A stretch of DNA of 64,000 nt from Xiphydria camelus (lineage: Eukaryota; Arthropoda; Insecta; Hymenoptera; Xiphydriidae): NCBI GenBank assembly GCA_963678675.1, contig OY783197.1:22487934-22551933 (forward strand), in the 5' to 3' direction. How positions within the stretch are numbered: position 1 is the first letter of the stretch; each line of letters begins with the position of its first letter. This document shows, in pieces, positions 23,137 through 33,222 of the stretch. The notes under the pieces are model-generated. The model saw only the letters and a program-made list of their open reading frames with translations. It was not told the DNA's origin and did no database searches. Made by a program: the position numbers and the translations under genes.

Positions 23137-23590
23137 TCTTCGTACGGAGAAAACTAAAGTGTAGCATTTAGAAAGTTTGTGATACATTTCAGGACAAGAT
23201 CAATTTTATTGTTACGATAACTACCATTTTAGTAAAAATTATAACGAATCTTGTAGAAGTCGTAAGTGTTGCACTACACGAAACATTCAGAATAAATTTA
23301 ATACAATTATGTATAAAGTTTTTATCCAACACGTGATTACGAAAATTAATATACTCCGTCATGGAATTTATGAGGGCAGTTTCATAATATTCATAATCAC
23401 AGAGTATATTAATTTTCATAATCATGTATTTATTGGAAAAAGCTTTATATAAAAGTATATTAAAAGTACACATTTTTCTTACCGTATGCTGTAATTTTTA
23501 CTAAGATTGTAGTTATTGTGACAATAAATTGGCCTTGTTTCGAAATTTGCCACTAATTTTATGAATACTATGATTTATTTTTTTCCATGC
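23137..23590. mobile_element. fam-J fold-back MITE split by a fam-A copy
   Basis: Left arm ATTGTTACGATAACTAC / TTTAGTAAAAATTATAA pairs with right arm TAATTTTTACTAAG / GTAGTTATTGTGACAATAA. The same fold-back without the fam-A insert is at 62555-62795. Confidence 0.75.
23277..23484. mobile_element. fam-A MITE nested in fam-J
   Basis: TA at 23275-23276 and 23485-23486 flank it. Interior AATATACTCCGTCATGGAAT and its inverted partner match the other fam-A copies. Confidence 0.75.
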
Positions 23591-23805
23591 GGCTCTCGTT
23601 GCAAATCGAGGTGATCGCGCCGAATAAAATTGGCGTGATTTAATCTACGTCTCGATAATTTCGCAGGAAATCCAATATAATTCGTTCATCCACAGAAAAA
23701 ATCGATTCCACGACATCAATTAATTCCTCGGTGGATCGAAAGCACGGCTTTAGAAATATTTAAAAATCCCGTGTATCTCTCCAGCATAGAGACAATGAGC
23801 GTCTA

Positions 23806-23827
23806 CCCAGGTAGCAGTGGCACGTCA
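23806..23827. repeat. Left terminal inverted repeat of the CACTA-like element
   Basis: Pairs with 29559-29580 in reverse complement at 21 of 22 positions; the mismatch is G versus A at position 15. The end reads CCCAGGTAGCAGTG and is preceded by TA. Confidence 0.9.
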
Positions 23828-24050
23828 AACTCACGTCAATATTTCGTCACTCGATTCGTCGAAATAACGTGATTAGTTCGGTTATAATGTCGTCATAAAT
23901 GACGTGATTATGTCTCGTTAAAGAGACGTCATACTTCGACGTCAATATGTCGTCACTATAGTCACGTTTTATTTACGTTCGTTTTTATTGATTCGGGTCG
24001 TCATATTGACGTTAAAAGTTACGTGATAATGCCATCCTAAAGACGTCACA
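23820..24050. repeat. Subterminal ACGTCA/ACGTGA array, left
   Basis: About eleven ACGT cores, counted by eye, in roughly 240 bp, mostly as GACGTCA, CACGTCA or ACGTGA in both orientations, interspersed with TCGTCA. Random sequence of this length would hold about one. In CACTA elements such subterminal arrays are binding sites for an element-encoded protein, so this is the expected target of the accessory or transposase protein. Confidence 0.75.
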
Positions 24051-24296
24051 CTTTAAAATCTTATTCTCAGTGAAAAGCTTTGCAATATTATTTAAACTCA
24101 AGGAAATTTTAAAGAAGAGTGTAAAAAATGTAAGTAAAGCTCTAGTCGCAATATTGTTAAACAGTGAAATATGATCATTAGAATTACAATAATAGGCATT
24201 GAAAAATATTAATACACAATTGCATATTCGAGAAATAACATCTACATATATTTGAGAATATACATATATATGTACGTAATACATATTGTATGTTAA

Positions 24297-24336
24297 AACT
24301 TCTAACGTACGGTATGTGTATAACTTCTAACGTACG
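24297..24336. repeat. 25-bp-period direct repeat downstream of the transposase
   Basis: AACTTCTAACGTACG occurs at 24297-24311 and again at 24322-24336. It sits in the short 3' region between the transposase stop and the left subterminal array. Confidence 0.6.
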
Positions 24337-24383
24337 TGTTATGTATTTCGGTACTATTGAAGGATATTATACATTAATTATTC

Positions 24384-26474
24384 CTAAGTATAAATCGAGT
24401 GTATTAAAGGCAACGAAACCCAACAATCTTTATCATTCTTTTGAGTAATAGGTAGAACTAGACATTTAGCAGTAATAACGTTGATAGGCCATGTTTCATA
24501 ATCATTTGAAATTCCTGTGATGACATAAATATCTAATTCTTTAGAATCTATTGGATTACAATATAATGATGTATGAAATGAAAATCGTTTCCCGACTATC
24601 GTAAAAGAATTGTTGTGATCCATCAAAATATTATGAATTTGCACAACTGATCTAGATTCTTTTATAAGGCAATACGAATCAGCTTTAGAATATGCATGGA
24701 CAGAAATCTGGAAATTCTGCAAGCGTAGTTGTTTAAATTGTTTACTGTTTCTGAAAATAATATTTGTAGGAAGAGGGCCACAGTTATATTCAAATTTAGG
24801 AATTATTGGTCCTTTTAATTTGATATTTTCATTAATAAATGCACTTTCAATTTCACTTATACGGCGGCAAATTTGCTGTAGTGGTCTATTAGGTGACTTC
24901 ACTAAGCGTTTAATTTGTCCTAAAAAGTTTTCGAAAACAAACGCTGAGAAATTATCCAAAGGTCCATACATTTCTGCATCATCGCTGAGGTGAGATAACA
25001 TATGAATATTATGAATTAAAAATTGTTTGCCATACAATTTTTCACAATGCTTAACAAATACGTTTAAAACATTGCCAGCAGTCCTGCAGCCGAATGTGGA
25101 AATGTGTTTGTATGAAATCAGAATAGTAATAGCAGAATGAAAGAGCAAGAAATGTTCATATATCGAGGGATCTACGATATTTCTTAATACAATCGGACCT
25201 AGGTATAATACAAAAGTTCTAAATTCTGTTGCTTTCCAGCGTGGCAATTCTTCCAAGCTGCGGGGTTTGCGGTTAAACTCTACAGGAATGTAAAATCGCG
25301 ATGACAATAAGCGTTCTGATAATAGATGAACTGATCTACTGCCTAGGCGGACTTGTAAAGAACCAGAAATCCAAGTATTTAATAACTTTTTAGCAACACC
25401 TAAACATACATTATGCATATAATCTATGGGGAAATTTGACACTAATCCTATTGTTGGAATTTTCGATAAAGGTGAAACGCCTAAGTGGTGGTCGCTATCT
25501 ATTTGTAGAGAGAATGAAGTATCAGTTCTCTTAGGCGCATGAATACCTTGCAATGTAACTCTTCCATCGACATACTCGCCAGATTCTGTACATTTTTCAC
25601 AAGAAGAGTATCCGCCATGAGATTTTATACATTTTAAGTATGCCCTAGCTGGAGCATCGCAAACGAAGCTATGTAAAGTGACAATATATTTTTTGTTATC
25701 AAGTTTAATGCCATTTTCCAATAAATGACTAAGATCATTTACAAAATTTTCTAAAAACTCGGTTAGTGGCTTTGGTTTGCCGTTGCCACAAAAAATTCCA
25801 ACAACAAAAGGTTGACATTTTATTTTTTTTATTAACCCCAAAATAGGCCACAACTGCGTTTTCGAACTTGCAAATAAGGGCAAACCATCAACATTGAAAC
25901 TTATTTCTATTACATTACTAGAAATATCCTTCAGATATGGGGAAATTACTTTTTTAATTCCATTCAATAAACCCAAGTGGCAGTATTCCCCGTTTTCTAG
26001 TTTCTTAGTGTCTATATTTAATTTAGTTACTAATAAACTTCGTGAATCAAGCGGTAAATCTGGATGATAGGGCGAAAGAATGTGTAATAGATCATTAACT
26101 GTCGAGCGAGGTACATTCCTAGTTATTGCCCAAAGTCTCAGCTTCTGAGAGAGATCAGGTGTTTCAATCGTACTGCTACTATCGGAAAGCATTTCAAAAG
26201 TATCATTGTTATAGACTAATTCTGATGTGGTAGCACTGTCATTCAAAAATACGCGATTCATGTGGGTACTATTTTGAAGTAGCGGTGAAACATTGCTATC
26301 ACAATCGCTTCTATATACATTTTCGCTTTTATGATTATGTGCAATAGACTCCTTCGTTACTTGAATTCTATTACTTTCCTGTTTTATTTCATGTAATGCA
26401 TTTTCGACAGCTTTTGCAATTTTTCTATTCCGCTGACGTTTCCCTGTAGTTGCATTTGTCGTCTTTCTGCTCAT
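24384..26474 (-). CDS. CACTA/EnSpm-like transposase, 696 aa, single exon, intact
   Basis: Predicted to cut and join the transposon ends in the nucleus. Residues 1-30 are basic (a run around KRQRNRK), fitting DNA binding or nuclear import. The core has FNVDGLPLF at 194-201 (candidate catalytic D196), then a block matching the plant TNP2 region (WPILG 209-213, GKPKPLTEFLENF 232-244). CDAPAR lies at 272-277 (candidate D273), followed by a CEKC zinc-knuckle-like pair (C292, C295) and DYMHNVCLG at 351-359 (H354). The C-terminal half has HMLSHL (491-496) and FENFLGQIKRLV (514-525), which line up with the DUF4218-like segment containing the catalytic Glu (E515). No stop or frameshift interrupts it. 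The ATG at 26474 follows the stop of the upstream gene by three bases in the same frame. Assignment rests on motif pattern, not a database search. Confidence 0.85.
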   Translation of the reverse strand: MSRKTTNATTGKRQRNRKIAKAVENALHEIKQESNRIQVTKESIAHNHKSENVYRSDCDSNVSPLLQNSTHMNRVFLNDSATTSELVYNNDTFEMLSDSSSTIETPDLSQKLRLWAITRNVPRSTVNDLLHILSPYHPDLPLDSRSLLVTKLNIDTKKLENGEYCHLGLLNGIKKVISPYLKDISSNVIEISFNVDGLPLFASSKTQLWPILGLIKKIKCQPFVVGIFCGNGKPKPLTEFLENFVNDLSHLLENGIKLDNKKYIVTLHSFVCDAPARAYLKCIKSHGGYSSCEKCTESGEYVDGRVTLQGIHAPKRTDTSFSLQIDSDHHLGVSPLSKIPTIGLVSNFPIDYMHNVCLGVAKKLLNTWISGSLQVRLGSRSVHLLSERLLSSRFYIPVEFNRKPRSLEELPRWKATEFRTFVLYLGPIVLRNIVDPSIYEHFLLFHSAITILISYKHISTFGCRTAGNVLNVFVKHCEKLYGKQFLIHNIHMLSHLSDDAEMYGPLDNFSAFVFENFLGQIKRLVKSPNRPLQQICRRISEIESAFINENIKLKGPIIPKFEYNCGPLPTNIIFRNSKQFKQLRLQNFQISVHAYSKADSYCLIKESRSVVQIHNILMDHNNSFTIVGKRFSFHTSLYCNPIDSKELDIYVITGISNDYETWPINVITAKCLVLPITQKNDKDCWVSLPLIHSIYT

Positions 26475-26636
26475 TGTTTAAGGATTCTGTTTCTTCAATT
26501 CTTGAATTTTGTACCGTTGAGGTGCGTGTTTAAGCCAAATTTTGATACTGTCGTTGATTTCTTGTTCTGAACAATCAGTTGAGTTTATTGCACCTGGAAT
26601 TAAACAATTTCAAACAAGTTTGTTAAACATATTGCC

Positions 26637-26707
26637 ACTCAAAATACAAGAGTAATCTGTTCCACCACTCTGATGTGTAATGGGAATTTGTAGCGGCACG
26701 CAGCATA
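26637..26707. repeat. Copy of the upstream inverted-repeat arm inside the accessory gene intron
   Basis: Contains ACTCAAAATACAAGAGTAA and CGGCACGCAGC, matching CTCAAAGTACAAGAGTAA and CGCACGCAGCG at 29241-29295. It falls within the intron between accessory exons 5 and 6, so it does not interrupt coding. Confidence 0.5.
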
Positions 26708-27420
26708 ACTCATTCTTCAAAGTATGTCAGAATACTTACGAACGACGGCAGTCTTCAACTTTAGTTGTGAAAAAACTTTCTTATCTGCACGCTTGCCAAA
26801 GAAACTATATTCTTTTGCGAGATTGTCTGTTATGCATCGACGTAATATATTATTTACTTTGGATGATGTGTTTTTACCGCCCAATTGTGATAGGTATGTA
26901 GACTGAAACAAAACGTTATTCCTTTTTTGTATAGGCTTATTTATGTCTGGAAATATGTTGTGATGTGACTTTTGAAATTGAGTTAAAGTGATAAATTGAA
27001 TTCTTGAATTGCGGTATACGTATATGTATGCTATTCATATGATTTACGAAGTATGATAATAAAAAGAAGTAATCAAATATAGAGAAGCTTGAATCAAATT
27101 ATATGTCAATATGTTTATAAGTAAAGAGACAATTCTTACGAAGCCAATCAAATTTTCTTTTTCTTCTAAATAACGTTCGAATCCATCTAGATCATCAGTA
27201 GTATTAATCGGTAAATTTGATGGTAAATGTGCTGCTTGACATTGGTTTAACGTGGCAGTTGTTGACTGCTTTTCAATCCATCGAAGTATTTGGGTATTTT
27301 GTTCTTTTATAATAAAAATTTCTCGTAATAACTTCCGTTGAAACACTACAATAAATTAATCAAAGTATTGGTAAAAATATATAGACATACGTCTGTTAAT
27401 TTTCCTACATAACATCTGTA

Positions 27421-27445
27421 TATTAGGTTGGCGGAAACGTTTTGT
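27421..27445. mobile_element. Possible mariner end fragment in an accessory-gene intron
   Basis: TATTAGGTTGGCGGAAACG resembles the TTAGGTTGGC type of mariner inverted repeat. No matching opposite end is seen nearby, only a short hairpin (CAATATGTGC / GCACATATTG) at about 27456-27490. It is a fragment at best. Confidence 0.3.
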
Positions 27446-29194
27446 CGTATTGCAATATGTGCAGGCAATTTTACCCGCACATATTGAAATATTGGATTTC
27501 AAATATAATTACCATAGGCTTACCGATATTATTAACATTATTTGCTGCTAGGTCATCTAAATCATTATTCAAAGTACCGGTAGATTGCGATACTTTTGAA
27601 AGATGAGAGATCGTTGAATGAGATGGTTGAACTGAATAATCATCATCATTTCTTGTATTAATAGAATGTGGATCGGAATTAACTAAAAAATATTCAGATC
27701 ATACATTTCTAATTCATACAAAGATATGATACAAAACTGTTAAATAGCTTATTTCATGTAATAAGATTGCTCGTAATTGTTGGATCATGTCCATAAAATG
27801 ATACAAATCAAGTTTTAAATTTCCTATAATTATTTAATGAAGGCTCAATTTGAAAATCTTCTTAAATTTATCGAAATGCCAGCGCGAAAAATATAATCAG
27901 CCATGTTCATTAATAATTCTTCAGGTGTACGTACCATCCTCTCCCAGTTTCAATCTTTTGCACTCAGAACCAGACTTTTTATAGATTTCTACCTTCGGTG
28001 GTCTAGGAAGAAGACTGATATTTTCTTCGTCACTCGAATCAGACAAAATTTTGCGGGTAGCAGAGACTTTTCTCTTCCACGATTGCTTTTTTTTTGGTGT
28101 TTCAATACCTGACTGTATATCTGAGGTTACTTCGGCTTGTTTTATTTTATACGAAGCTTTTTCAAAATCATCTGTATAGAAATATAATGATTATAGTTTT
28201 TTAATATCGAATTGAAGAATCTGATGAAATAAAAAAAAATGTTATCGAACGATATCTCGTGCATTCGTTCAGCGCTCAACCATATCACAAAGAAAAGATA
28301 ATGAGGAGCTCCAAAAATTCGGCTTTACGTTGTTATCCCCCTTTTGTTAAGAAGGAATAAGCATATGTGTGTACTTACCGCACTCAAAAAAACGACGGCA
28401 AATACCATACACTGTCCAGGTCTCCTCATCTGGATTTTCCCCACGTTTTAATAATTTATTGTATTCATTTTGCGTCTTGCATGGTGGCCACAAGACTTCT
28501 TTTTTTCGTGGCGTTAACCAGCGGCTATTTACTACATGTAGCTGCAGCTATGCCGCCTGCACATTCCTCGGAAGCAGAAAACTCGACGCCTACATATGTC
28601 ATTATACGCGACGTCTTATACAGTCACTCTTTTTTCGCTCGCTCTCACTTTTATTTTCCTGTCACTTTGCTGCTTTAAGAAATCGTATATGCACTGCACT
28701 GAAAATGCCACGAATGTTCGAATATCGTTTGAACTGTACGGGACTACCGACGTGACTGAACCGAAATTTTCAAACTCAAAGAAATAAACCGTTTCTGCCG
28801 TGGTGACGGTACGTTAGTATAGGGAAAGACCCACCTCGGTCTACGGCATTTGGTCAGCACATGGAACTCATTAAACGCGGATACCAAGGAAAGTGGCAGG
28901 TAACACGGGTACCCGCAATGCCGTGATTTTCTATTCCGTTGGAGTTCTTGTAAAAAGTATCCCGCAGAGGTATCAAGGGAAAATCCCGTTTATTTCCGTT
29001 ATTTGTAATTTTATGAAAATATATTTCAAATAAAATTTGTTTGGTATTGAAAGATACATATGGTAGATGCAACAGATTTTCAATGACACGCATTATTTAC
29101 GAGATATGAAGGTTACTTTCATCTTTTTAAGTGGAATTCGGTATTTTAATTCCTACAAAAGTAGTAGAGCTCGTCAAGATGAACAAAAAAAGGT

Positions 29195-29364
29195 AAAAGG
29201 TGAAATGTCCATTCGCTGAACCGTTTGTGAGATATTTCCGCTCAAAGTACAAGAGTAAATTTCGCTGGGCGCTGGAAACTTAGTCGCACGCAGCGCAATT
29301 TACTCTTGTACTTTGAACGAAAATATCTCACAAACTTTTCAACTGATGGGTATTTCATCTTATA
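29195..29364. repeat. Long inverted repeat upstream of the accessory gene
   Basis: Arms 29223-29267 and 29291-29335 pair at 42 of 45 positions, with a 23-bp loop; weaker pairing extends outward to about 29195 and 29364. It lies inside the transposon between the right end and the coding start, so it is either a nested fold-back element or a structured control region. A piece of the same sequence recurs in the last intron of the accessory gene. Confidence 0.7.
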
Positions 29365-29409
29365 CATTTCTTACAGTTACACACCTGATTATGCGTAGGG
29401 AAATAATAA

Positions 29410-29570
29410 ATTATGTGACTGTTTCGTCAACAAATTACGTGAAAAAAACGTCATTTCAATGACGTCATAATATGATCTTCAAATAACACGTGATTAAAAC
29501 GTCGAATTTAAGGCATATGACGTCGTCGACGAACAATCACCTTCAAGCGACGTGAATATGACGTGTCACT
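29410..29570. repeat. Subterminal ACGTCA/ACGTGA array, right
   Basis: About eight ACGT cores in 160 bp (ACGTGA, ACGTCA, GACGTCG), the same vocabulary as the left array but not a simple extension of the terminal repeat. Being next to the 5' end of the genes, it could also act in their transcription. Confidence 0.75.
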
Positions 29571-29580
29571 GCTACCTGGG
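29559..29580. repeat. Right terminal inverted repeat of the CACTA-like element
   Basis: Mirror of 23806-23827, ending CTGCTACCTGGG and followed by TA. This is the end upstream of the minus-strand genes, so the element promoter should lie between here and 28602. Confidence 0.9.
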
Positions 29581-29582
29581 TA

Positions 29583-30305
29583 ATTGGCCATTCAAACGCG
29601 TACTCACGTGCGAGAGAATGTAAGTAATTAAGGAGTCAAGAGTTTTTCGATTAAACGGAGCGCTATTGACATTAAAAAAAAATTTTACTACGCGTTTATT
29701 GAGATCAAAAGAGGGAGGTATAGGAAGCGTGAAGGAGGTAAAAGAATGAAAAAAATTCTGCAGTGTTACTCGATGCGTTGGATAACTGCCATCATACGAG
29801 GATCGATAAAAATCGAGGCATGTGAGACAGATTTCTCTATATTTAAGAAATTATTCGCGTGATTTCAGACTTTTTCCTCTTCTTATTATTTCCTATTTTC
29901 TCGTTTTCCGCGTCCTTCGCATACGTAGCGTCACTGCAAAGCATTAGAACCAGCGAAACCGGACCTCTCTGAAGTCATTTCGGACTCGATGAAAGGTCCT
30001 GCGCGAAATTTGGCAAGAGCGCCGCGGCGCCGTCGGAAAAGTTGGGCCTCGACGCCAAAAGTGCTTTTTATCGCTTTTAATTCTGTTCCGTCGAGACGGA
30101 GGATCAAAACCGCTTCTCCTCCACCAGAAATATGATGCCCCTCCGAGACACGCACTCTCCCTTTCCTTCTTCGTTGTTCTCCAAATGTATCCATCCCTCT
30201 CTTTGGCTCTTTTTAATCAAGCCTGCTCTATCTCCACCTTTTCTTCTTTTTTTCCTTCGCCGCTCTTTCTGCATCCCGAAGATCTCCGTCAAAAGGAACC
30301 GCACG
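29583..30305. other. No gene recognised
   Basis: Right flank of the CACTA-like element. Minus-strand frames of 87-101 codons (29931-30409) are low complexity. Confidence 0.5.
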
Positions 30306-30553
30306 CACATTGAGAAAAATAATTTGGTCAATTTAAACAAAATCCTGAAGATGACTAAACCGTTTGGTAAAATATGAATCCTCCATCTGTGTTCGGTTAA
30401 ATTGACCAATAATAAAACATTTGATTGGAATAACTGAACATTTGGTTGGACTAACTAGATATTTGCTTCAACTGACCGATATTTCGGTTGGAATAACTAA
30501 ACGCGTCAAACTGGACGCGTTTTGTCACTTTAACCTAATTATTTCTCTCAGTG
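30306..30553. mobile_element. fam-I MITE, inverted orientation
   Basis: CACATTGAGAAAAATAAT to AATTATTTCTCTCAGTG; interior repeated GGTTGGAATAACTAA blocks match 8010-8265 in reverse complement. Confidence 0.7.
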
Positions 30554-33027
30554 CAGCACTCAGTGAATTCTTTTCTTACTGCAAAGCCTGGCAAAATGTT
30601 TCTTCCACGCGCTAAGAAAACTAGGACGAAAAAAAAAAAAAACAAAAAGGAGCAAAAGAGAAGGACGACGTAATTACACCCCCGCGAATCTCTCCGCGCC
30701 CCGATAATCAGCCCACTCTTCGAGCGAGCCCTTCTCTCAGCGCGAAATGCATCGCTCTGCTCCACCTCCGGGCGAATTACGGCGGCCACCTCGTAAATCG
30801 CGAGTCACCCGACGATCGGCCGGACTGCGCGCGCGCGCGCGCGCGCTGCGCGGATCCCGGCGAACAGTGGAGTCGCGTTGAAGATAGCGCGAAGCTGAGG
30901 CCATTTAGATAAAAAAAGTGAAGTTATATTAAATTTACACCCAACCGCGCCCCGACCCGCGGTCGGCGGCGAGATATAGGGGCGAGGGGAATCCCGGCTT
31001 TCGGAACAGCGTGTAACGGAAGGAGGAGGAGGAGGAGGAGGAGGATCAGCAAACCCCCAGCATTGAGAAAAGGAGGCCAAACTGTTCGGCGAGCGAGGAA
31101 CGTCGATGAAAGTTCGCGAAGTTCGCGATCGCTCCATCGTCGGGGAAAGAAACATTTGTCCGCCGATCGTGTGTGCTTTGGAAGTGGATGCAGGGCCTAG
31201 TGTTTACGCAGATGCGGATCTATCTTGTACCTACGAGGAGGAAGACAAATAGAGCGGCGAGTGCGTGCCGGGAGGAACGACGAGATTTCCTCCGAAGCTT
31301 ACTATAAAAACGGTAGATTGACTAAAATAAACTCGGATGAAAAGGACAAACATCCTTGTGATATGATGTATTCCCCGCAGCCTCGCGATGATTGATCGAA
31401 GCGCGAGAGCGGAAGCCTCGAGCGTCCCTGAGCGAGCTCCCGCGTTCGTCGCGACGAGGAGAGGAGCCGACTGAAAATCTCATCTCAATAAATTTCGCCG
31501 GCGCGCGCTTTGCTTTGGCCGACGACCCCGAATCTCTTTCGAGAGTTCCACGCTTTACGGCGCGTCGCGCGTCACGCCTCTCGTCGAGTAGCCTCGGGGC
31601 GATTTTTCCCTTTTATTTCAACTTTCAAAAACAACTGTCAACCGCACGAGGCGGGCGGGGCGTTCGCGCGGACAAACGTGCATATATACACGCGCGCGCG
31701 CGCGGGTACGGAGAGATAAATATTCTTTATTTTCCCAGACAGCCCGGAAGGGCGGAAAAATCTCTCGGATAAACAGAGAGCGAAGGTCGGACGCGAAGGG
31801 GATGACGTCGCGCGGAGGAGCGAGGTTAGATTTATAATACACATGATCCGACGCGCGGGGCGGGGGAGGGAAGACGCGCGGAGCCCCGGGAAGACAGAAA
31901 AAAACGTTGGACCAGAAAATGCAATTCGTGCTTTGTCCGATTTATTTTTGCCCTCCCGAGTTTCCCTCCCCTCGAGGACCGAATCGACGGGCGCTCGTTT
32001 TGCACGCGCGTTAAGTCACGCGCGACGCCCCCTTCCGGTCCCGTTCCCCGCCCCGAGCGAACTGTCGGGGGAGAATCAAACTTTGTCTTCTTCGTCACCT
32101 CACTCACTCCCCTCCCCCGCGCGCCGCTATTTCTCTCCGCGCCCTTCGCGAAAACTTTTTACTCCACTCCACGAAATATAATATTTTTCGCATAACCACT
32201 TTTGCCGCGCCCGGGCGGGTTGTATCCATCTCTCGTCTCTCTCCCTCTCTGGTCTGTCTCTCCTCCGTCCACCTCCGCATCCGACCACCACCACTACCAC
32301 CCACGCGTCCCTTTCTTCGATTCCGCGAGGACAATCGATATCCGTTTCATGGTCTGCCTCGCCGATCTTATTGTCATTTCTACACGTATATGCGCTACAC
32401 GAAACTCGGACGGAGGAGGGGAGACAAGTTTTTCGATCAAAATGAAAAGTCGACCCACCCCCTATACACGTCGATCGCGACCACCGCGGGAAGGAGGTCC
32501 TATACGGACGGATCCTCCGGGCTATGAAGTTATCTCGCGTTTTCCCTCGCCGCGTGAAAAAGCCGGGCTGATAAATCCGTGTTATTGTTACTATTTCTAC
32601 TTTCGTTCAGGGCTGGTCGCAATAAGAAAGGAATATTTTACCGGGCAGGTTATTTTGCCTACAATCGGGTTGGGACATTTGGGAAGAAATTTTTCAAGAA
32701 CCGTATAGACACGTTTTATGTTCATAAATATTCGGTAGAAAATTGCTCTTTCAATGTTCGATAATGTTTTTCTAACTTTGAAATGCAACTGAAAGTGATG
32801 CATTTCAAACGCGGAAATAGACGCGTTACAATTGGTCCAGCATATGGCACGTCACAACTTTCCGTCGTGTGGTTGCATCGTCCAGTCGCGGTTTCGATAG
32901 TCTAATTTATTGTTAGTCTTACCGTAGCACTGCGATCGCAATTAGACAGTAGACGCTCAACCCATTTGCTGAATTCAAGCCCGTCACATTTAAAATGATG
33001 AACGGGCTCCCTCGGTCATGTTGACAA
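30554..33027. other. CpG-rich block, no gene recognised
   Basis: Contains (GC)n at 30827-30846 and (GGA)n at about 31018-31045, then long CpG-rich DNA to about 32560. Frames of 90-168 codons occur on both strands with Arg/Pro/Ser bias. It could be the promoter region or first exon of a gene outside the window, but no start, splice or motif evidence is decisive. Confidence 0.4.
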
Positions 33028-33222
33028 CACTGAGAAAAAAAAAAGATTAAAAATTATTCTGTTAGAAGGATAATCTGAGTACGAAAGGTAAAATAGATCA
33101 AAAATTATGCTAAGGAAGGTTAAATTTTAAACCCTGGAAGGATAATTTTTGATCTATTTTACCTTTCGTACTCAGATTATCCTTCTAACAGAATAAATTT
33201 TACTCTTTTTTTTTTCTCAGTG
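33028..33222. mobile_element. Near-perfect fold-back MITE, 195 bp
   Basis: Ends CACTGAGAAAAA / TTTTTCTCAGTG. Inner arms 33056-33108 and 33142-33194 are 53 bp each and identical in inverted orientation, with a 33-bp loop. By far the least diverged arms in the window. Confidence 0.85.

Larger units (their letters stand above)
26478..28602 (-). pseudogene. Spliced accessory gene of the transposon, DUF4806-like, frameshifted
   Basis: Reconstructed exons (minus strand, 5' to 3'): 28379-28547, 27935-28172, 27524-27682, 27140-27345, 26740-26902 and 26478-26593. Each internal junction has GT/AG signals (gtaagt, gtacgt, gtaagc, gtaaga, gtaagt) and compatible phase. Exon 1 encodes SRWLTPRKKEVLWPP then NPDEETWTVYGI. 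Exon 2 has AEVTSDIQS and a basic, Ser/Asp-rich linker. Exon 4 has LPINTTDDLDGFE, and exon 5 has LSQLGG and GKRADKKVFSQLKL; this order fits DUF4806-type proteins as I recall them. Damage: in exon 2 a run of five A (complement of 28140-28144), where four are needed, shifts the frame before AEVTSDIQS. Exon 1 has no in-frame ATG; the nearest plausible Met (28602) is in another frame and a TAG lies at 28548-28550. Inferred role: DNA-binding partner of the transposase, possibly at the subterminal repeats. About 350 residues if repaired. Confidence 0.7.
23806..29580 (-). mobile_element. Complete CACTA/EnSpm-like DNA transposon, CCC ends, TA target
   Basis: Seen: the two ends are 22-bp inverted repeats starting CCCAGGTAGCAGTG with one mismatch. 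TA occurs immediately outside each end (23804-23805 and 29581-29582), consistent with a 2-bp target-site duplication. Both genes inside read leftward: the spliced accessory gene (26478-28602), then the transposase (24384-26474). Both ends carry arrays of ACGTCA/ACGTGA hexamers. Known: CACTA elements have short inverted repeats, subterminal repeat arrays bound by an element-encoded protein, a TNP2-type transposase and a second gene. Inferred: this is a two-gene element of that superfamily. Odd: the ends read CCC rather than CACTA, and the duplication is 2 bp rather than 3. The interior is far more AT-rich than the flanks. It may still move if the accessory product is supplied elsewhere. Confidence 0.85.

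Noticed and set aside
28367..28787. Plus-strand frames of 63-128 codons
   Set aside because: Antisense shadow of accessory exon 1, which has family-like sequence and splice sites on the minus strand.
23806..29580. Reading the CACTA-like element as a retroelement or virus
   Set aside because: No reverse transcriptase, integrase or capsid motif; terminal inverted repeats and TNP2-type motifs fit a DNA transposon.
32202..32708. 168-codon plus-strand open frame
   Set aside because: Low-AT sequence with few stops by composition; no recognisable domain.
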